From assembly GCA_030537465.1 (NCBI GenBank), contig JAUNMP010000014.1, forward strand, positions 1 to 44,943: DNA of 44,943 bases. The letters are read 5' to 3'. The DNA is from a bacterium (GTDB lineage Bacteria; Verrucomicrobiota; Kiritimatiellia; RFP12; UBA1067). The notes beneath the pieces were generated by a model. The model was not told the DNA's origin. It searched no databases and worked only from the letters and a program-made list of their open reading frames with translations. A program made the translations under genes and the position numbers. Shown here piece after piece: positions 22,587-31,916 of this stretch; position 1 is the first letter of the stretch, and each line of letters starts with the position of its first letter.

Positions 22587-23909
22587 ATGCAAGTCTCGCG
22601 TAGAGCGTTTCTTGGAAGCGCAGCGGCAATGGCGCTGCTCCAGGAAGGCCTAGCTGCACCCAGCGGCGACATGAAGCTCTTTGCTCCGAACGGGGGGCAG
22701 GCGGCTGACTTCCTCATCTGTCGTCGTCTCTACCTTGATATCTGCGGACGCATCCCCACCCCCGAGGAGGTGACGGAGTACACGACGAAGCGCGACGTGA
22801 AGAAGCGCGAGAAGCTGATCGACCAGCTGCTCGATTCGGACGATTTCGCGGACTACTGGAGCATGCGCTACTGCGATTTCCTGCGCGTGAAGTCCGAATT
22901 CCCGATCAACCTCTGGCCGAACGCGGTCTACGTCTACCACCGTCGCATCCGCGAGTCGATCCTGCACGACGAACCGTGGAACGACTTCGCCCGCGCGATG
23001 CTCTTTGCCCGCGGCAGCAACTTCCGCGTGCCGGAGGTGAACTTCCTGCGCGCGACGGCGGAGAAGACGCCGGAGGGCATCTCCGAGGCCGTGTCGTCTG
23101 CGCTTCTGCTGGAACCGACGAGCAAGTATGCGCGCTACTTCTCGCGCGTGGGGTTCAAGTCGACCCGCGAGTGGAAGGAAGTGGTCGTCTACCTGAAGCC
23201 GGGTCCGGAGGATGCGACGCCGAATGCGTTCATGTCCGAGCTCGAAGGGCCGCTCGCCCAGAAGTTCTTCTCGACGCCGGTTCAGCGTGTCCACTACTGG
23301 ATCTACGGCACGTACGCGCGGGGTGGCGAGCTCGACCGTTGGGTCTCCGCGTTCCGGAGCGGCGGCTGGCGTCTGAAGCCGCTGCTGCGCCATGTCTTCA
23401 ATCACTCCGACTACCGTCGTGGCCCCGGCAAGGGCGGCTTCCCGGCCCGCCGTCTTGACGCGGAGGTGCTCGACGACGCGATCTGCTCGCTCACGGGCGC
23501 GATCCGCTCGTTCGGCTCCACGGCCCCGGAACCGTACTCGTTCCTGCCGCCGGCGCGCAAGTCCATCCTCGTGGAGGACGGCTCCATCGCGAGCTCGTTC
23601 CTGCTGCTCTTCGGGCGTCCCTCGCGCGACACGGGCCTCATGGAGGAGCGCAACAACACGATCACCGCGAAGCAGCGGCTCTACCTCTACAACTCGAGCC
23701 GCCTGTGGCGCAATCTGGGCAACATGGTCGAGCGGCCCGAGTTCAAGGGGCTCTCCCACAAGGACCAGATTGACGAGCTCTACATGCGCTTCCTTTCGCG
23801 TCCGCCGGTGAAGGACGAGATCTTCTATCTCGACCAGAAGAACAACATCAACCCCCGCGATGTCGCGTGGTACATCCTCAACTCCCGTGAATTTCTCTAC
23901 CGCATATGA
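22587..23909 (+). CDS. DUF1549/DUF1553-type exported protein with Tat signal
   Basis: A 440-residue protein. It starts with a twin-arginine signal (VSRRAFLGSAAAMALL). Next is the DUF1549 signature ICRRLYLDICGRIPTPEEV and LIDQLLDSDDFADYWSMRYCDFLR. It ends in a DUF1553-like region (LLLFGRPSRDTG...TAKQRLYLYNSSRLW...MRFLSRPP). In Planctomycetes such proteins are large and often carry a cytochrome domain; here the protein is compact and lacks it. GGAAAGGA precedes the ATG. It heads a four-gene operon, overlapping the next gene by four bases (ATGA). The biochemical function of the family is not known. Confidence 0.85.
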   Translation: MQVSRRAFLGSAAAMALLQEGLAAPSGDMKLFAPNGGQAADFLICRRLYLDICGRIPTPEEVTEYTTKRDVKKREKLIDQLLDSDDFADYWSMRYCDFLRVKSEFPINLWPNAVYVYHRRIRESILHDEPWNDFARAMLFARGSNFRVPEVNFLRATAEKTPEGISEAVSSALLLEPTSKYARYFSRVGFKSTREWKEVVVYLKPGPEDATPNAFMSELEGPLAQKFFSTPVQRVHYWIYGTYARGGELDRWVSAFRSGGWRLKPLLRHVFNHSDYRRGPGKGGFPARRLDAEVLDDAICSLTGAIRSFGSTAPEPYSFLPPARKSILVEDGSIASSFLLLFGRPSRDTGLMEERNNTITAKQRLYLYNSSRLWRNLGNMVERPEFKGLSHKDQIDELYMRFLSRPPVKDEIFYLDQKNNINPRDVAWYILNSREFLYRI

Positions 23910-25210
23910 GCACGAACGACAAACCCAAGGCCGGCACCAAGAAGCGGCAGTTCGCCAAGAGCGTCATCGAGATCTGGCTGGGGGGCGGCCCCTCGCAGCT
24001 GGAGACGTTCGATCCGAAGCCGGATGCGCCGCATGACTACAACAACAGTCTGAAGACGGTCAAGACCAACACCGGCATCGAGCTCCACGAATGGATGACC
24101 GAGCTGGCGAAGTGCGCGGACCTCTATTCGATCATCCGCTCGATGACTCATCCGTTCTTCGGACACGAGACGGCGGCGTATCTGATGCAGACGGGACGCA
24201 ATCCAGGCGGCGGCGTGACGTTCCCCGCGCTGGGCGCGCTGATCTCCTCCTCCCGCACGAAGGGGCCGGGACGGAAGAACTCCGTGCAGTCCGACCTCCT
24301 CTACGAAGGCGAGCTGCCGCCGTTCGTGATTCTCACGCAGGGCAAGGGACGCTTCTCGGAAGTCGGCTTCCTGGGCGAGGAATACGCGCCGCTCGTGACG
24401 GGCGGAAGCGCGTCCGCGAAGCAGTTCGAAGTGGACGGCATCGTGCCGCCGAGCGGCATGTATCCGAGCGGGCTTCGTCCGCTGCAGCTCAAGCAGAAGA
24501 TCCAGGAGCGCTTCTCGCGCTGCGGGTCGCTGGACCGTCTGCCGCCGGACGCGGAGTTCGAGGCGGCCGGCGCGGCCGCGCGCAACATCATCCTCGGCAA
24601 GGCGGCGTCGACCTTCGACCTCTCCCTTGAGAAGGACACGCTCCGCAAGAAATACGGCACCACGCAGGGCGGTGGTCTCACGGAAATCGGCCAGCGTCTG
24701 CTGGCGGCCCGTCGTCTGGTGGAGTATGGAGTGCCGTACGTCTCCATCAACCACGGTATGTGGGACTCGCACAAGCGCCACTTCGAGACGATGAAGCGTC
24801 CGACGCAGGAGTTGGACATGGCCATCGCGGCGCTGCTCCAGGACCTCAAGGACCACGACCTGCTCGATTCGACGATCGTGTGGGTGTCGGGTGAATTCGG
24901 CCGTGTGCCGAAGGTGGACCGTCAGGCGCCGTGGAACGGCGGACGCAACCACTTCCCGCGCTGCTTCTCCGCGCTTGTGGCGGGCGGTGGCTTCAAGGGA
25001 GGCTGTGTGGTGGGCAAGAGCGACGAGACGACGGACCACGTCAAGGAGCGTCCGGTCACGCCGCAGGACTTCCTGGGCTCGATCATGGAGCTCGCGGGCG
25101 TCGATCCCGACGATCGTCTGCCCAATCCCAAGTGGCTGAAGGAGTACGGCCCGGTGATGAACCCGGCCACCAAGTCCGAGTGTGGACGTCTGAAGGAAAT
25201 CTATGTCTAA
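23906..25210 (+). CDS. DUF1501 family protein (alkaline-phosphatase superfamily)
   Basis: A 434-residue protein with IEIWLGGGPSQLETFDPKPDAP near the start, SMTHPFFGHETAAYLMQTGR, INHGMWDSHKRHFETMKRPTQELD, and VSGEFGRVPKVDRQAPWNGGRNHFPRCFSALVAGGGFKGG-type sequence (metal and substrate segments of DUF1501). DUF1501 proteins usually have their own Tat signal; this one starts with a short polar stretch and none. Since the upstream partner has SRRAFLG, joint export as a complex is a reasonable inference. The start overlaps the previous stop, and its end overlaps the next gene by eight bases. Confidence 0.87.
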   Translation: MSTNDKPKAGTKKRQFAKSVIEIWLGGGPSQLETFDPKPDAPHDYNNSLKTVKTNTGIELHEWMTELAKCADLYSIIRSMTHPFFGHETAAYLMQTGRNPGGGVTFPALGALISSSRTKGPGRKNSVQSDLLYEGELPPFVILTQGKGRFSEVGFLGEEYAPLVTGGSASAKQFEVDGIVPPSGMYPSGLRPLQLKQKIQERFSRCGSLDRLPPDAEFEAAGAAARNIILGKAASTFDLSLEKDTLRKKYGTTQGGGLTEIGQRLLAARRLVEYGVPYVSINHGMWDSHKRHFETMKRPTQELDMAIAALLQDLKDHDLLDSTIVWVSGEFGRVPKVDRQAPWNGGRNHFPRCFSALVAGGGFKGGCVVGKSDETTDHVKERPVTPQDFLGSIMELAGVDPDDRLPNPKWLKEYGPVMNPATKSECGRLKEIYV

Positions 25211-27230
25211 TATCCGCAGTGCAGTTGTCGCGGTCGCGGGGCTTTTCGCCGCCACCGCTCTCGCCGTCCCCAAGCCCGGCTACTACCATCCGTCGAGCGT
25301 GCAGGTGGGCACCAAGACCCGCGTCATCATGGGCGGCGACCTCGTCGGCGGCGTGAAGGGCGCCTGGATTACCGGCGAGGGCGTGAAGATTTCGCGCGTC
25401 GTCCCCGTGCCGGGCTTCCCCCGTGCCGCGGGCAAGACGGAGCGTCCGTTCGTGCGCAACTGGCTGTACGACATCCTCGAGGGCAAGGTGAAGCCCACGG
25501 AGCACCGCAAGCTCCCGCCCGAGGCGACCCTCAAGGAGACCGACTGGCAGGAGTGCGCCTGGTGGTTCTACCTGGATGCCCTGGACAACCTCGAGCTCCA
25601 GATTGTCGCCCGCGACCTCTACACGCCCGAGCGCTATCCGCAGGATACGCCCGCGCTCAACCACCTGCTCATCCTCGACGTAGAGGTGGATGCGAACGCG
25701 AAGCCCGGTCGCCGCGACATCTTCCTGTACGATGGCAACAGCGCAAGTGCGCCCCATCCGTTCTACGTCACGAAGGAGCCGCACGTCTACGAACCGTTCT
25801 TCGTGTTCCCGCCTCGTGACAAGCACATCCCGCTGCCGCGCGTGCTGCACCTGCCGCCGGACATCAAGCCGCAGCCGCTCCCGATCCACCTGGACGGACA
25901 GATCTGGCCGGGCGAGACGGATTCCTACGTACTCCGCCTCGAGGAAGGCCAGCAGCTGGTCTGCTCCACGATCGCGCGCGAGCTCTTCCCGTACCTGGGC
26001 GACGCGGTGCCGGGCTTCTTCAATCCCGTGCTGCGCCTCTATGATTCACGTGGCAAGGAAGTGGCGTTTGCGGACGACTTCTACTATCTGCCCGATCCGG
26101 TTCTTACGTACAAGGTGCCCGAGGACGGCTTCTACACGCTGAAGATCCACGACAACCTCTTCCGCGGTGGACCGAACTTCGAGTACACGATCTTCTGCCG
26201 CGACGCGAAGACGGATCGTCCGCTCTACTCGCCGAAGGACCGTGCATTCGAGTGCTATCCGCAGCCGGCATCGTTCATCCCGCCGAAGGCCTCGCCGAAC
26301 ATGGTCGTCCGCAAGGGCTCCATCGACATGCCAGGACGTGTGGATCGCCACTATTTCACGATTAAGGAACCGGGAACGTGGCACTTTGAGCTCTACGCCC
26401 GCCGTGAGGGCTCCCCGCTTGACGGCGTGCTGCAGCTCTACGGTCCGATGGGCGACCTGCCGCTTTCCGTCGCGCCGTTGCTGGAGACCTGGGACGACAA
26501 TCCCGGTCGTCTCTACACGGAGAAGAATGTGGGCAGCGACGACCTGCCGATCATCAAGAAGTTCATGCTGTACGAGGGCTGCATCCCGCAGGCAGAGTGC
26601 GATCCGTCGGGTATCTACACCTTCAAGCAGCCCGGCAAGTACTGCGTGACGGTGGCGGACCAGCCTGGTCTCGGCGGCGAGCACTACGACTACACGCTGT
26701 GCATCTCGCCGGCGGAGCCCTCGTTCGAGGTGTTCGCGCTGCAGTCCACCTGTCTGGTGCGCGGCGGCCGCACATCCTTCCGTGCCTGCGTACTGCGCAA
26801 GGACGGCTTCACGGGTGATGTCACGTTCAACAGCACCGATGCCTACGAAGTCAATGGCGGCTTCAGCGGCGAGGAGTTGGAGACTGATGTGTCGATCAGC
26901 TTCAAGAACAACTGGGAAGGCGTGAAGCGTTTTGACCTCACGGCTTCCGGCGAGCTGCCGAACGGCAAGACGCTCACGGTGCGCGTGACGCCGACAGATC
27001 CTGCGGAACAGGCCTTCGCCTATTCGCACCTTCTCCCGGCGCACGGTTTCTACTTCGGTGTCGCCGGTGAGAGCACGCGCGAGAACTTCAAGTACCCTGG
27101 TCCGCACCTCTCCGGCGAGAAGGTGAAGCACAGCGGTGGAAAGAGCTGCACCTCCTGCCACGACAAGAAGGCCAGCAAGCAGCACAACAAGGGCAAGTCC
27201 TGCAATGAGTGCCATAAGGATAAAGAGTAA
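25203..27230 (+). CDS. exported PPC-domain protein with two C-terminal CxxCH motifs
   Basis: A 675-residue protein with a signal peptide (AVVAVAGLFAATALAVPK). The body is like planctomycete pre-peptidase C-terminal (PPC) domain proteins: HLDGQIWPGETDSYVLRLEE, GQQLVCSTIARELF, FADDFYYLPDPVLTYKVPEDG, and a second similar segment around 390-500. The last 30 residues carry C649-T-S-C652-H and C667-N-E-C670-H, classic haem c attachment motifs separated by a Lys/His-rich linker. It is thus a candidate dihaem tail on an otherwise binding-type protein. It is the third gene of the DUF1549-DUF1501 operon, where a cytochrome is expected as a partner in related systems. Confidence 0.83.
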   Translation: MSNIRSAVVAVAGLFAATALAVPKPGYYHPSSVQVGTKTRVIMGGDLVGGVKGAWITGEGVKISRVVPVPGFPRAAGKTERPFVRNWLYDILEGKVKPTEHRKLPPEATLKETDWQECAWWFYLDALDNLELQIVARDLYTPERYPQDTPALNHLLILDVEVDANAKPGRRDIFLYDGNSASAPHPFYVTKEPHVYEPFFVFPPRDKHIPLPRVLHLPPDIKPQPLPIHLDGQIWPGETDSYVLRLEEGQQLVCSTIARELFPYLGDAVPGFFNPVLRLYDSRGKEVAFADDFYYLPDPVLTYKVPEDGFYTLKIHDNLFRGGPNFEYTIFCRDAKTDRPLYSPKDRAFECYPQPASFIPPKASPNMVVRKGSIDMPGRVDRHYFTIKEPGTWHFELYARREGSPLDGVLQLYGPMGDLPLSVAPLLETWDDNPGRLYTEKNVGSDDLPIIKKFMLYEGCIPQAECDPSGIYTFKQPGKYCVTVADQPGLGGEHYDYTLCISPAEPSFEVFALQSTCLVRGGRTSFRACVLRKDGFTGDVTFNSTDAYEVNGGFSGEELETDVSISFKNNWEGVKRFDLTASGELPNGKTLTVRVTPTDPAEQAFAYSHLLPAHGFYFGVAGESTRENFKYPGPHLSGEKVKHSGGKSCTSCHDKKASKQHNKGKSCNECHKDKE

Positions 27231-27237
27231 CGCCGGC

Positions 27238-28683
27238 ATGGCGCGCGGCGCCGTGCCCAGGGCGCCGATGGGTGCGCCGCTCTCCAATAAGCCTCCCAAG
27301 CGCAAGGGATCGGTCGTCCCCGTGATTCTGGTTCTGGCGATCGTCGGTGTCGCCGGCTTCTTCGGATGGAAGGAATTCGACAAGCGACAGAAGGCCAAGC
27401 GGGCCCGCGAGGCGGAGTACTACCGTCTCCTGGCCGAGAAGGAGGCCCGCGAGAGAGCCGAGGCCGAGGCTGCGAACAAGAAGCCCGAGGAGAAGAAGCC
27501 CGAGGTCGTGGCGGTTGTCGAGGAGAAGAAGCCCGAGCCAGTGAAGAAGAAGTCCGCCATGGAGATCTGGCAGGAGCGCGAGGCCATTCGCAAGGACGTT
27601 CTGGTGAAGATCGCCGAAGCGCGGAAGAATCCTGATGCCAGGCCGCTCAACGGTTTTGCCGGCATTCGCTTCAATGAGCCGTTGAAGGATGGTTCGGCCG
27701 TCCGCTGGGGAACAGTGCTGGACAACGATGCAGGCGACTCCGTCGCGAAGCGCGGCGCCTCGTTTGCCGTGTATGGGCCTACGCTCAAGAAGCCGTTCAT
27801 GACGCTGGGGGCGAATCCGCTCGTATGGGTGACGCCGAAGACGCGCCGGCCCTATCGCATCGAGTTCACACGTCCGCTGGCGCTTAAGCCAGGCGTGCTG
27901 CACGAAGCGGAGACGACCAACGTGGTGGCGTTTCTTTCGGCGCGTTTCAAGAGCGAGCCCTTCGTCACTCTTCCCTTGGATCCCGAGGTGAAGGGGTGCG
28001 AATACATCTATCCGATGGGGCCTGCCACGGTCCGCGTCGCGGAGGACGGCGACATGCTGACCTTCTCCGTGGAGCGCGAGGACGTCCGGGCAGAGGCGCT
28101 GGCGGAGTCCGAGGAGCTGCGCACGGCGGGGAAAGGTGTTGCCGAGGAGGATGGCAAGGCGCTTGATTCGAAGCGTTATCCGCATCGTCCGGTCGACACG
28201 CGCAAGTATCCGGGCGTGAAGTTCAAGGAGGAGACGCCGCGTTCGTTCTGCGGCATCGTCTTCGCGAGCCCGCCGCCGGAAAGCGCGACGGTTGTCGTTC
28301 CGCAGCAGGGGCCGAAGGGCTTCTTCCTTGACTACGAGTGGGCCAAGTGCCGTCCGTTCCGCGGCTTCTCCCGTGGACGCGCCGACATTGATTCCTGGCG
28401 AGGTGGCGTCTATGGTGTGACGCTCTTCAGCGAGGGCGGGTACGGCGGTCTGGACGACAAGGAATACTATGAGTCCGTGAAGGCCGCGCTTTCGGGACAC
28501 TACAAAGTCGAACCCACGGAGAAGAAGGGTGAGGGCGAATTCCCGCAGCTCACCTACAAGATTGGTGAACTGACGGTCACGTTCGGTCCTGATTCGCGTG
28601 GTGGATTCCTGATGCGTGCCGAAAACGACATCCTCGCCGAGTTGGCGAAGCAGGAGCCCGTGGCCAGGAAGAATCGTCGTTAA
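27238..28683 (+). CDS. membrane-anchored protein of unknown function, fourth operon gene
   Basis: A 481-residue protein with a short basic cytoplasmic start, one membrane helix (SVVPVILVLAIVGVAGFFGWKEF, ~25-46) and a long charged Lys/Glu/Ala/Arg coiled-coil or extended segment (47-110). A soluble C-terminal region of no family I recognise follows (GFAGIRFNEPL...YPGVKFKEETPRSFCGIVFASPPP...). The ATG at 27238 has GAG nine bases before it; ATG 27205, overlapping the previous gene, is an alternative. Its stop codon overlaps the stop of the opposite-strand gene by three bases (TTAA). It is presumed to anchor or support the exported DUF1549/DUF1501/PPC complex. Confidence 0.7.
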   Translation: MARGAVPRAPMGAPLSNKPPKRKGSVVPVILVLAIVGVAGFFGWKEFDKRQKAKRAREAEYYRLLAEKEARERAEAEAANKKPEEKKPEVVAVVEEKKPEPVKKKSAMEIWQEREAIRKDVLVKIAEARKNPDARPLNGFAGIRFNEPLKDGSAVRWGTVLDNDAGDSVAKRGASFAVYGPTLKKPFMTLGANPLVWVTPKTRRPYRIEFTRPLALKPGVLHEAETTNVVAFLSARFKSEPFVTLPLDPEVKGCEYIYPMGPATVRVAEDGDMLTFSVEREDVRAEALAESEELRTAGKGVAEEDGKALDSKRYPHRPVDTRKYPGVKFKEETPRSFCGIVFASPPPESATVVVPQQGPKGFFLDYEWAKCRPFRGFSRGRADIDSWRGGVYGVTLFSEGGYGGLDDKEYYESVKAALSGHYKVEPTEKKGEGEFPQLTYKIGELTVTFGPDSRGGFLMRAENDILAELAKQEPVARKNRR

Positions 28684-29537
28684 CGTCCGAGAAGGGGAAG
28701 GATTGAATCCCTGAGCGCCTGCTGGCGTTTGCGGAGTTCAAGCACGGCGGGGTCTTTTTCCGGATCGGGGAGTTCGGCGGCGTGCTGCTCTTTCCACTCC
28801 TTGTGGCGGAGGTTCAGTTCCTGGACCTTGAGCTTGAGACTTGAGATCTCGTAGAAGGCCGTGCGGCGCTCGTCGTCGGTGTTGAAGGTCCTCGGCTGGG
28901 CGGTCTTTTGGAGATGGCGCAGCTTCTTGAGGGCTTCTGCCGCCTCTTTGGCATAGGGGCTGCGCTCTGCCGTCTCCCGCATATATTTATTGAAGATCTT
29001 GGCAATCTCGCCTTCGAGTTCGAAGTAGGGGCGCAGATTGGCGCGCTGATTGTCTGTGAGATCGTCGGGGGAACCAGTGAAGCAGAAAACGGCATCCTCG
29101 GGCACATAGACGACTTCGTCCATGGCGTGCGGAGTGAAGTTGCCGACGAAGACAGACTCGCCGTCGATGCCGGTGCGGCGTGCGATCAGGAAGAAGCGTC
29201 CGCCCATGACGGTGCCGAGCGTTCTGCGTCCCTCGAGAGCCTTGACGGTGGTCACGCGTCGGAGAACGCCCCAGGCCGCAGAGGAGGGGGTACAGGGTTC
29301 GACAGTGACCGTGGGTTGGAGATCGGTCGTGTCAGGTGTCTGCGAAACGACGGCGGACGACGGTGTCTCCGTCGTCCGCCGGAGGTTTCGGTTCGCCGAG
29401 TCGCGGATGGACTCGATGGCGGACTGGGGAATCCAGGAATAGACGATTGGCGCGAGTTTCCAGATCCCTGCGGTGAGCGCCGCGAGGACGATAATGAAAA
29501 TCGGCCAGAAGTATGACTTCTGCTCCTGGTTCCCCAT
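28680..29537 (-). CDS. single-pass membrane protein of unknown function
   Basis: A 285-residue protein starting MGNQEQKSYFWPIFIIVLAALTAGIWKLAP, an N-terminal membrane anchor. A Ser/Thr/Pro-rich linker and a small beta-rich domain follow (RRTLGTVMGGRFFLIARRTG...DAVFCFTGSPDDL). The C-terminus is a long helical, probably coiled-coil segment (LKLKVQELNLRHKEWKEQH...LRKRQQALRDSI). No family recognised. It lies 18 bp after serS in the same direction and probably shares its transcript. It ends tail to tail with 27238-28683. Confidence 0.7.
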   Translation of the reverse strand: MGNQEQKSYFWPIFIIVLAALTAGIWKLAPIVYSWIPQSAIESIRDSANRNLRRTTETPSSAVVSQTPDTTDLQPTVTVEPCTPSSAAWGVLRRVTTVKALEGRRTLGTVMGGRFFLIARRTGIDGESVFVGNFTPHAMDEVVYVPEDAVFCFTGSPDDLTDNQRANLRPYFELEGEIAKIFNKYMRETAERSPYAKEAAEALKKLRHLQKTAQPRTFNTDDERRTAFYEISSLKLKVQELNLRHKEWKEQHAAELPDPEKDPAVLELRKRQQALRDSILPLLGR

Positions 29538-29555
29538 TTTGGATTCGTCCCGAGA

Positions 29556-30854
29556 TTACTTGACGGGAACGAGGCGGTCCGTGCCCATGTAGGGGCGGAG
29601 GGCCTCGGGGATCAACACCGAGCCGTCTTCCTGGAGGTGCTGTTCGAGGAGCGCGACCACGAGACGCGGCAGGGCGACGCCCGAGCCGTTGAGCGTGTGG
29701 ACGAGCTTCGTCTTGCCGTCCGCGTCCTTGAAGCGGCAGTTCAGGCGGCGGGCCTGGTAGTCGGTGAAGCAGCTGCAGGAGCTGACTTCGAGCCACTGCT
29801 GCTCGCCCGGCGCCCAGAGCTCGATGTCGTAGCACTTGGAGGCGCTGAAGCCCATGTCGCCGGAGCTCAGCATGATCACGCGGAAGGCGAGGCCGAGGCC
29901 GATGAGGACCTCTTCTGCTTCCTTCACGAGGATCTCGAGCTGCTGGAAGGAGGTGGAGGGATGGACGAAGTTCACCATCTCGACCTTGTCGAACTGGTGG
30001 ACGCGGAGCATGCCGCGCGTCATCTTGCCGGCCGAACCCGCCTCGCGGCGGAAGCAGGGCGTGTACGCAGTGAGCTTGACGGGGTTCTCCGGCGTGATCT
30101 TCGGGAGCTTGACGCCGTCGAAGATGTCGTCACGGTAGAAGTTCGTGACGGGAACCTCGGCCGTGGGAATCATCCAGAAGTCGTCGGCGTTCGAGTGATA
30201 GAGATCCTCGGCGAACTTCGGCAGCTGGCCGGTGCCCGTCATCGAGGCGGTGTTCACCATGAAGGGCGGCAGCATCTCGGTGTAGCCCTGCTTCTGGCAG
30301 TGCAGGTCGAGCATATACTGGATGAGAGCGCGCTGGAGCTTGGCCCCCTGGCCGAGGATGACCGGGAATCCTGTGCCCGTGAGCTTGACGCCGCGGGGGA
30401 AGTCGAAGATACCGAGCTTTTCGCCGATCTGCATGTGGTCGGGAATCGGGTAGGCGGGATCCTTCCATTCGCCGACGTGGCGGATGACCTTGTTTGTGCT
30501 GGAGTCGGGTCCGGTGGGAATCTCGGGAGCCGGCAGGTTCGGGATCATGAGCAGAGTTTCACGAAGATCTGTCTCGATCTGGGCGAGTTCCTTGTCGATT
30601 TCGGCGATGCGGTCACCGATCGCGCGCATTTCGGCCTTGGCCGCGGAGATGTCGCCGCCAGCCTTGGCGAGGGCTCCGATCTCCTTGGAGGCGGCATTGC
30701 GCTTCGCCTTGAGCGTTTCTGTTTCGGCGAGGAGGGCGCGGCGCTTCGCGTCGAGGTCGCGGGCCTTGGCGACCTTCTCCTGCTCGACGCCACGACGCGC
30801 CAGCTGCGCGGCCGTATTGTCGAAGTCTTCGCGGATCTTCTTGATGTCGATCAT
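29556..30854 (-). CDS. serS: seryl-tRNA synthetase
   Basis: Charges tRNA-Ser. A 432-residue class II synthetase. The N-terminal antiparallel coiled-coil tRNA arm (~25-105, AKRRALLAETETLKAKRN...) is followed by motif 2 (CFRREAGSAGKMTRGMLRVHQFDKVE region) and EVSSCSCFTDYQARR. Motif 3 is LNGSGVALPRLVVALLEQ. AAAGGAAAG lies upstream of the ATG, with the extended -10 TGATATAAT (minus strand, 30888-30896) before it. Confidence 0.95.
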   Translation of the reverse strand: MIDIKKIREDFDNTAAQLARRGVEQEKVAKARDLDAKRRALLAETETLKAKRNAASKEIGALAKAGGDISAAKAEMRAIGDRIAEIDKELAQIETDLRETLLMIPNLPAPEIPTGPDSSTNKVIRHVGEWKDPAYPIPDHMQIGEKLGIFDFPRGVKLTGTGFPVILGQGAKLQRALIQYMLDLHCQKQGYTEMLPPFMVNTASMTGTGQLPKFAEDLYHSNADDFWMIPTAEVPVTNFYRDDIFDGVKLPKITPENPVKLTAYTPCFRREAGSAGKMTRGMLRVHQFDKVEMVNFVHPSTSFQQLEILVKEAEEVLIGLGLAFRVIMLSSGDMGFSASKCYDIELWAPGEQQWLEVSSCSCFTDYQARRLNCRFKDADGKTKLVHTLNGSGVALPRLVVALLEQHLQEDGSVLIPEALRPYMGTDRLVPVK

Positions 30855-30887
30855 TGTCTTACTTCTTTCCTTTGGGAAAACATGTGT

Positions 30888-30896
30888 ATTATATCA
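30888..30896 (-). promoter_or_regulatory. serS promoter, extended -10 TGATATAAT
   Basis: Minus-strand TGA followed by a consensus TATAAT, 34 bases before the serS ATG and within the short gap after the LysM gene. No clear -35. Confidence 0.65.
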
Positions 30897-30902
30897 AATG
30901 GT

Positions 30903-31904
30903 TCACTGGTCGGCGACGATGATGCGGGCGCCGGGGGCGAGGAACATCTCGATTTCAGCGCGTTTCTGCGCATTGATGCCAAGTTCGCGGAAGCGAGCCC
31001 AGACGGATCCGCTGGTTTCGGACGAGATGGGGTAGGTGCCGTTCTGGGCGGTCTTCTTCACGGCGATGTCGTAGCGGTTGAAGAACACTCCGCCCTTGAG
31101 GGAGAGGTCGGCATAGCCGCGTTGCCGGTAGATGACGAGCGTGGGGCTGGGAACGAACAACACGCGCACTGCGTCGCCGGGCTTGAGCTTCTCCCACTTG
31201 AACTTGGGATTGAGCTTGACGATGGCCGCGGCGGTGGTGCGGTTCTCCCGGGCGATGCGGTCACGGCTATCGCCGCGCTTGGCGATGACGGTGGTCACCA
31301 GGGGATTGTTCTGGCCCGAGAAGAGGAGCTGTAGGTTGAGTTCTCCGAGACGCCTGAGCAGGGGGTCCTGGAGGTCGGCCATTGTCGCACGGCCATAGAG
31401 TTTCTTGATCGCGTCGGCAGCCAAGGTCGGAATCCCCTTGATCTCCGCCTCCAGAAGTCGTTCAAGGCGAACACAATCTTCGGAAGGGCGTCCCTCCGAG
31501 GATCTCAACCATGCGCGAACGCGGTCGGCGTTGGGATTGGGCGGTGGCGGAGGGGGGAGCGCCGGAGAGGGAGACTGTTGTCGAGGTCTTGGCTGAACGA
31601 CGGGAGGGACCTGCTTCTCCTGTGGCTTCTGCGCCGGAGGGGTGGGGATGCTCTTGACATCGGGAGTCTGCTTGGCGACCGTCGGAGCCGATGGAACCTT
31701 CTTCCCGTCTTCGGTTGTCGGGCGGTCAACCTTCGAGTGCTCGTCGCCAGACGACGTATTCGAGTCGCGGGTGAACCGATAGTAGGTGAATGCGCCGGAG
31801 ACGAGGAGGACCACCACCACCACGAACCAGAGGAGCGGGTGCCCCTCCGATTGCTGGCGGTGGGGTTGATACTCCACCCCGAATCTCCCGCGCGCGTACC
31901 CCAT
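30903..31904 (-). CDS. membrane-anchored LysM-domain protein
   Basis: A 333-residue protein with a membrane helix at ~25-45 (LLWFVVVVVLLVSGAFTYY), a Pro/Gln/Lys-rich periplasmic spacer (70-130, PPPPPPNPN) and a helical segment. A LysM-like repeat follows (VIAKRGDSRDRIARENRTTAAAIVKLNPKFKWEKLKPGDAVRV, ~205-250). The C-terminal ~80 residues (RQRGYADLSLKGGVFF...SSETSGSVWARFRELG) resemble the fixed-ligand strand arrangement of YkuD leaders, but the catalytic HxxG..SHGC motif is absent. Probably binds the cell wall. It lies 12 bp after yajC in the tgt-yajC direction. Confidence 0.75.
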   Translation of the reverse strand: MGYARGRFGVEYQPHRQQSEGHPLLWFVVVVVLLVSGAFTYYRFTRDSNTSSGDEHSKVDRPTTEDGKKVPSAPTVAKQTPDVKSIPTPPAQKPQEKQVPPVVQPRPRQQSPSPALPPPPPPNPNADRVRAWLRSSEGRPSEDCVRLERLLEAEIKGIPTLAADAIKKLYGRATMADLQDPLLRRLGELNLQLLFSGQNNPLVTTVIAKRGDSRDRIARENRTTAAAIVKLNPKFKWEKLKPGDAVRVLFVPSPTLVIYRQRGYADLSLKGGVFFNRYDIAVKKTAQNGTYPISSETSGSVWARFRELGINAQKRAEIEMFLAPGARIIVADQ

Positions 31905-31916
31905 GTTGAGTCTGCC

